NCBI RefSeq assembly: GCF_907164915.1
Contig: NC_061862.1
Coordinates: 34,039,522-34,103,521, forward strand
DNA length: 64,000 bases
Source: Impatiens glandulifera
Lineage: Eukaryota; Streptophyta; Magnoliopsida; Ericales; Balsaminaceae
Direction of reading: 5' to 3'
In this document: positions 58,930 to 64,000 of the stretch, in pieces
Layout: each line of letters opens with the position of its first letter
How positions within the stretch are numbered: position 1 is the first letter of the stretch
The notes under the pieces: model-generated
Database searches by the model: none
Told to the model about the DNA's origin: nothing
The model's input: only the letters and a program-made list of their open reading frames with translations
Position numbers and translations under genes: made by a program

Positions 58930-60430
58930 ATGAAAGCATTGTGATGAATTCACAATGGTCGTTTGAGATTGTTGAAGGTTCTACGATTTCTCTCCAACCA
59001 AATTACCAACTAGAAAATACTGGGGATATAAATTCATTATTTCAGCCCCGTAAATCTAGTTGCCTCAATCCACATTTCCTAACACACACCAATAGTTCTT
59101 AACATAACTAAATAAATACCATTAATACTCCAAATACTAGCGACACCCTTATAATGTAAAAGGAGATGAGGGTTTGTCTTCACATCCTTAAGACACATAC
59201 GACATCGACTTATAAAGATAAGACCATTGTGCATACATCATTAATGAGTTACAATATCACTATGGATCGCACTCCCTCCCAAAAAAAGATATCTTAGTGG
59301 GAATTTTAGACTCCCATAATTTTTCCCAGCACAACTCAATTGGAACGGTTCTATCAAATAGATAATAACAATATCCCACATCAAACTTATACATATTTCT
59401 CCATCACATCGTATCCTAATTCAACGGAGACATTCATTTGTTGGCCACTAATGATAACAATCTATCATGAGAAGAACTTTCCTCAAATAATAACCTCCTT
59501 TATATCTAATACGATGTGTAAACTCTTGAGAGCGTTGGTCGTACATATCCTTCACTATGACATCTCTACAAATAGTAATAGAGGCCAACATGGGGAAGAG
59601 AACTTCAAAACTCTTACCCCCACACCATGCATCCTCCTAAAAGAGGATAGATGAACCATGACCTACGGTAATCAAAGAATGTTCACAATAACTTTTTAAC
59701 ATGATTGCTATGCCACTCCATATGCTACATCCCACAGGGCAACTAGATATTTTTGTAAACCAACCATACTAATCCAACCCATATTTGTTTCTGATCATAT
59801 TTACATAGAGACATCCATGTTCCGAATCAAAACGTGCACTCCACTATGATAATAAGTCCTTATTAAAAGCACATAGGTCACGAAAACATAAACATCTTTC
59901 ATCTCTAGGTATTTTTACTTTGTCTCCATTAAGACTCAAAAGACCCACATAAAAATTTACACATCAACCTCCATTTTTACTGTCACACTTTTAGGAATCA
60001 CAAGTAATGACATCATGTAAGTATGCATAGATTTCAACAAACTCTTGATGAGAACCATGCGACCTTCATTAGAGATCAACTTGTTTTTTCAGATACATAT
60101 TTTTTTCCTTCTTACAGATAATCGTGTCCCAATAGACTTTAGATCGAGCCTTTGCACCTATTGGAAGACCAAAATATGTGGCTAAAAAAATATTCAATGT
60201 CAAATCCCAAAATACCCACCAAACATGATTTTCTCCTAGCCGACAAAAATTAGAGAAGAAAAATTCAGATTTGCCAAGATTAACACGAAGTCTTATGAAA
60301 GCGCTAAATAACCACAAGATGTCACAAATGTGCTTGAAATTTTTACGGGAATCCTAAATCATATGATAGGATCGGCTTTATCGATAGAGACAGGGGTCTG
60401 GCTATGGATGAAGGCTTATAAAAAACGGTT
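58930..60430 (-). pseudogene. LINE reverse transcriptase remnant, minus strand
   Basis: Reading leftward, the frame starts at a decayed FADD region (about 60385), followed by LRVNLGKSEFFFSN (about 60250-60290) and YFGLPIGAKARSKVYWD (about 60130-60180). ISNEGRMVLIKSLL (about 60040-60080) and PKSV come next, then further C-terminal motifs including a degenerate zinc-binding region near 59150-59210 (CRMCLKD). Many stops and frameshifts are present. It is a different LINE family from the 47049 element. The reverse transcriptase is cut at 60430 by the LTR that begins at 60431. Confidence 0.8.
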
Positions 60431-62307
60431 TGAAAGAAATTCTATTAGGGATTTAGTTCACTTTCTATTCTACGCAAGCACTTTTAAACACTTGAAACAG
60501 ATTCAAGGCGGAATTGTTTACTTGGGTTTGAAGCTCAAGATGAAAGATGAAAAGATGACAAAAATGAAATAACACAACAGTTTGTTTATGGATGTTCAGA
60601 AAAACTCACCTACGTCACCCCTTCTTCCAACCACCGGAAGGATTCACTATAATATGATTAGAATCAAATACAGTTTGCACACATTTAGCTCACTATTGAA
60701 CAGAACACACTCTGTTCAATTTACAAGATGAAGAATATCACTCAGCTAAAGGTGTTTTGATTTTATCTCTCTCTTGATTCACACATAGTGTAATCAGAAA
60801 ATAGCTTCGCAGTATATGGCTTGATTTCTCTCTCTAGAAAAATAGCAAGCAGAATTATCGATTGACTCTTTGTAAAAATATGGCAGTTCGTAAGGCAGAT
60901 TGTTTGTTGTCCTTGAGATTTGTTAAATAATGGTCAGGGGCTAACGGTCAAATCTTTTAGAATGAAACGTGACTCTCTTCCATTGAAAAGCCTCCATTGT
61001 ACACAGAAGGTTCTGAGCACAAGGATCGTGGTCGTACACAACTGGTAGTGCGCCGAATATTCCATCAGAGATGTACTTGCAAAATAAGTAATATGAGGAA
61101 AATTCTCTTACGTGGCATTCGTTGGTTGGTTGCATATAGCTGTTGTACTGATCTTCACTAGAAAGTGGAGCAGGAGTATGGTACAACTATAGCACGTGGG
61201 TAGGCGGGTGCTAGCTTCAAGCATAATGCTTAAGCTGAGCATTAGACGTATTTCAGTTAGACGGATTGTGAAAATCAGTCTAATGCAATTTAAACATCCC
61301 CGTCTAATAATAGAGTCTATTAAACCGCCTAGTCTAATTAAATTAGACTTACGTATAATTACAATCACTTCAGACTAATCTGAAGGAGTTAGACGTTTCA
61401 CTTAATTAGACTACACGTCTAATTATCCAATAACCATTAGACTGCACGTCTAACTCCACTGAGTTAGATTGCACGTCTAATTCCGGTTCTACCTCAAACT
61501 TGTTTGAAGGAGTTAGACTTACGTCTAACTTTCACTTAATTATACTACACGTCTAATTATCCAATAACCATTAGACTACACGTCTAACTCCACTGAGTTA
61601 GACTGCACGTCTAATTCCGGTTCTACCTCAAACTTGTTTGAAGGAGTTAGACTTACGTCTAGCTTTCACTATCCATTAGACTGCACGTCTGATTCCGCAC
61701 ATATTAGACTACACGTCTAACTCCGTTGAGTTAGACTGCACGTCTAACTCCGTTGAGTTAGACTGTACGTCTAATTCTATATACATTAGACTATCCGTCT
61801 AATTGCAAATATATTAGACTGCACGTCTAATTCCATATACATTAGACTATCCGTCTAATTGCAAATATATTAGACTGCACGTCTAACTCCGCTAAGTTAG
61901 ACTGCACGTCTAATTCCGTAGATCTATTAGACCACACGTCTAATTCGTGAATTCATTAGACTGCACATCTAATTCTGTGCATTCATTAGACTGCACGTCT
62001 AACTCCGTTGAGTTAGACTGTACGTCTAATTCTATGAATTTATTAGACTGCACGTCTAATTCCGTTGAGTTAGACTGCACGTCTAAATCTATGCATTCAT
62101 TAAACTGCACGTCTAACTCCGTTGAGTTAGACTGCACGTCTAATTCTATGCATCTAATGCCAAAATCGGTCTAATGAGCCTCATTAGAGCCAAGTCATAT
62201 GAAATATGATTTTGATACACCTGCATCAAAACGCATAATTTATTTCATCATCAAAATTCCAATGGTTAAATTATTTCAACACTTAGTCAAATTAATTTGA
62301 CCCAACA
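60431..62307 (-). repeat. Long copia-type LTR (1.9 kb) carrying a hairpin minisatellite
   Basis: On the minus strand the LTR starts TGTTGGGTC directly after an AAAAAGGGGAAAT purine tract (62308-62320) and ends TTTCTTTCA, joining LINE sequence. The promoter-distal part (about 60431-60720 in plus coordinates) includes the conserved-looking GTGAACTAAATCCCTAATAG end and a GGTGACGTAGGTGAG stretch typical of copia LTR ends. The upstream half contains the 61240-62170 repeat array. As the purine tract is on its right, this is the 3' LTR of a minus-strand element that continues past the window. Confidence 0.78.
61240..62170. repeat. Hairpin minisatellite TTAGAC-N5-GTCTAA
   Basis: About 30 or more copies of a 17-bp near-palindrome, TTAGACTGCACGTCTAA, are separated by 6-14-bp spacers such as TTCCGT and CTCCGTTGAG. 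The stems TTAGAC/GTCTAA are conserved, while the 5-base loop varies (TGCAC, TACAC, TGTAC, TATCC). Where the spacer is CTCCGTTGAG, the neighbouring arms form a second hairpin with 9-bp stems GTCTAACTC/GAGTTAGAC and a CGTT loop. The repeat creates open frames on both strands that are not genes. Confidence 0.92.
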
Positions 62308-62320
62308 ATTTCCCCTTTTT

Positions 62321-62605
62321 GATGAAGAAATTGAAAAATTGCATATATATATGCCAAGATATGCATTCATCATATAAATAAGACAAACCCTTGTTTACTT
62401 ACAAATAAGACATTCAAAATATCAAAATCAGATAAATCATAGATAAGTGTTTTCAGAAGAAACACACAAAATGTTGTTCAGAGTAACCAAGATAAGTTCA
62501 TAACAAAAATATCATCAAAAGATCTTCAAAAACTTCATGGAAATAATTTCCTTTCTAATCTTCTTCTTCTTCCTAATCTTTACTCTGGAAAGGATGGACT
62601 TCAAC
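62321..62605 (-). other. Spacer between retroelement ORF and LTR
   Basis: AT-rich sequence on the 5' side (minus strand) of the polypurine tract. No frame is seen. Confidence 0.5.
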
Positions 62606-63364
62606 CTAAGAGATCTCTAAGACTGCGGTTAGAGGAGGGTTGGAGACATCTCTTTTCCTTGTCTTGGACTTGAGCGTCTTCACCCTTTGAACGTAATCAA
62701 CAACCTTCTGGTTGTTCAGGATTTTAGAAGGAAGGGGAAAACTCTTACCGGGTTCATTCAGAAGGAAACAAAGAAGAGAGCTAAGAGGACCATCAAAACT
62801 AAAAATAGTCTTCCGAGCAACAACCATTCTGACAAGATTTCCGAAGAGGAAGCTTGTCTAGTTGATAGGAACACCCCTGGTGATAGCCACCATTATATGA
62901 AAAACCTTCGTACAATACTTGTAAGAGGACTCTTTAGAGAGAAGAGATTTCGATACGATATCGCTTAGAAGAGCAAACTCAAGCTTTAGAAGGTTTTTCT
63001 TTCCATGAATGTCCACTTGAGGAGAATCATAAAAGACTTTCATCATTGTAATCATTATATCAGAAGGAGTGGTTGAGAACTCATCAATACCTACATTTGG
63101 AAGCTGGAAAAACATACTGAAAGACTCTTAGGTGATGCAGATCATCTGGCCCATCACGACCCCAACAACGACTTTATCCTGATAAAAGCTCGTTGTTTCG
63201 GAAAATTCACAGACCAACTGTTCGTGATAGAGATGATGAGGGGTGAGGAACTTTCTCAGCCCGGAGGCTTTCAGAGATTCAAATATTTTGATCATGCCCA
63301 GAAATTTAAGAGTGGATACGGATTTAAAATCCACTTGAATCGATTTTGGACGGAAGGAAGACAT
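62606..63364 (-). pseudogene. Copia-associated extra ORF with two in-frame stops
   Basis: Three short frames (63364-63128, 63115-62858 and 62827-62606) share one phase and are separated only by a TAA at about 63127-63125 and a TAG near 62857-62855. The first in-frame ATG gives MSSFRPKSIQVDF, and the whole would be about 250 residues. The pattern (a short N-terminus, then F.SLKASGLRKFL, later a KLEFALLSDIVSKSL block and MVAITRGVPIN) matches an uncharacterised protein type commonly annotated next to plant copia elements. It lies between coding sequence outside the window and the 3' LTR, the place where SIRE-type elements carry an extra ORF. I cannot assign a function. The stops mark this copy as dead. 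Confidence 0.6.
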
Positions 63365-64000
63365 TTCGATTTGATGAACACAGGTTTAGACGATTCGAAT
63401 TCTAGAAAGAGAGAGATAGATTTCGAAAGAACTCCTATCTTTTAGAGTGAATAATCCAATAAATACAAATGTCTAACGTGTAGGGATTTTCTAATGATTA
63501 CTCCTACCGTCAAGAACCCAAGAGTCTGTTCCCAATAAACGTATCATTTAATGTTATCATAAAAATGAACAGTTTGTACTAAATGTGCAAGCAAAAGTTG
63601 TCAGAAATATTAGTCCTTCCTTATGTATTGAGAGACACGTGTCTTCAATTCTTTTGAGGAATGACTGATTTGATTTTTGGCGGGAAAATAAACTTGAGCA
63701 GAGACATAGATAAGGGACAGCTGTCCTAATATCCAGAAGATGAAGAGTCTAATTACACCAGTAGTTAGACGTTTTATTCTCATTTTCACATTTTCAACTT
63801 CCTTTTGGAAATCAGTCTATTAGACCTATCCGTCTAATTATGCAATAACACCACGTGCAACACGCGTGTCTGATTAGACGTGAGCATCCTATTACTCATG
63901 ACGTAAAAACGTTTAACGTCTATTAGACGTATCCGTCTAACCATGCAGGTTAATATAACCAAAGACATTGATTCCAAAGAAGATTAAACTACTAAAGTAG
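63365..64000 (-). other. Leader of the extra ORF and repeat-bearing edge
   Basis: On the minus strand this segment has TATTTATTGG about 110 bp before the ORF start and a CT-rich stretch just before it, looking like a promoter and leader. From 63740 to 63960 dispersed TTAGAC/GTCTAA half-sites and hairpins of the LTR array type reappear (e.g. TTAGACGTATCCGTCTAA). The window ends inside this sequence. Confidence 0.4.

Noticed and set aside
59340..59654. 104-codon plus-strand frame
   Set aside because: Antisense to the minus-strand LINE remnant.
61196..61378. Overlapping frames at the left edge of the hairpin array
   Set aside because: Produced by the TTAGAC/GTCTAA repeats on both strands.
61240..62170. 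CRISPR array
   Set aside because: Short palindromic repeats are present, but repeats and spacers are both degenerate and too short, and this is a eukaryotic LTR; no cas genes.

Overview
This is an AT-rich window of a eudicot nuclear genome. The evidence is spliceosomal GT-AG introns, a PHYTOCHROME KINASE SUBSTRATE family gene (a seed-plant family), a nine-exon SBT4/cucumisin-type subtilase gene, and a dense layer of plant transposable elements. I cannot name the species. The copia-associated ORF at the right edge resembles proteins I associate with asterid/Lamiales genomes, but that is only a weak hint.

Layout. 1-2665: two broken Ty1/copia remnants. 2650-9640: hAT-like GGTTCGG/CGGTATAC tracts, AT microsatellites, a 998-bp foldback element with a perfect 10-bp target duplication, and a PIF/Harbinger transposase scrap. 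11630-12838 (minus): the intact PKS-like gene. 16233-20017: a complete non-coding LTR element with a 5-bp target duplication. 21108-23541: two copies of one copia family head to head, forming a long inverted repeat. 24147-28932: nested tandem and segmental duplications. 30639-33955: a short-LTR copia element, degenerate and internally deleted. 34750-36621: a 5'-truncated LINE with a 13-bp target duplication and, 3 bp further, a CACTA element. 36968-41440 (plus): the subtilase gene, whose nine exons join without a lesion into 734 residues. 41974-44659: a deleted gypsy element flanked by an unusual 65-bp duplication. 46480-52155: a CCTAGG-cored minisatellite, then a 5.1-kb LINE with a 12-bp target duplication. 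53511-56540: a young Mutator-like element with about 484-bp near-identical terminal inverted repeats, a 9-bp target duplication and an intact FAR1/FRS-type transposase frame that has lost most of its N-terminal DNA-binding domain. 56760-58060: a minisatellite of CCTATC/GATAGG hairpins. 58930-64000 (minus): a LINE interrupted by a copia-type element whose 1.9-kb LTR carries a TTAGAC/GTCTAA hairpin array; beside the LTR lies a broken extra ORF.

Only two genes look like intact host genes: the PKS-like light-signalling scaffold and the secreted subtilase. They are unrelated and about 24 kb apart, so there is no operon or cluster logic. The rest is transposon biology. The most interesting signals are the N-terminally truncated FAR1-type MULE, the recurring minisatellites built on short palindromes, the 65-bp flank duplication around the gypsy element, and the copia inverted repeat that could yield double-stranded RNA. 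I found no CRISPR, no rRNA and no tRNA gene I could support.
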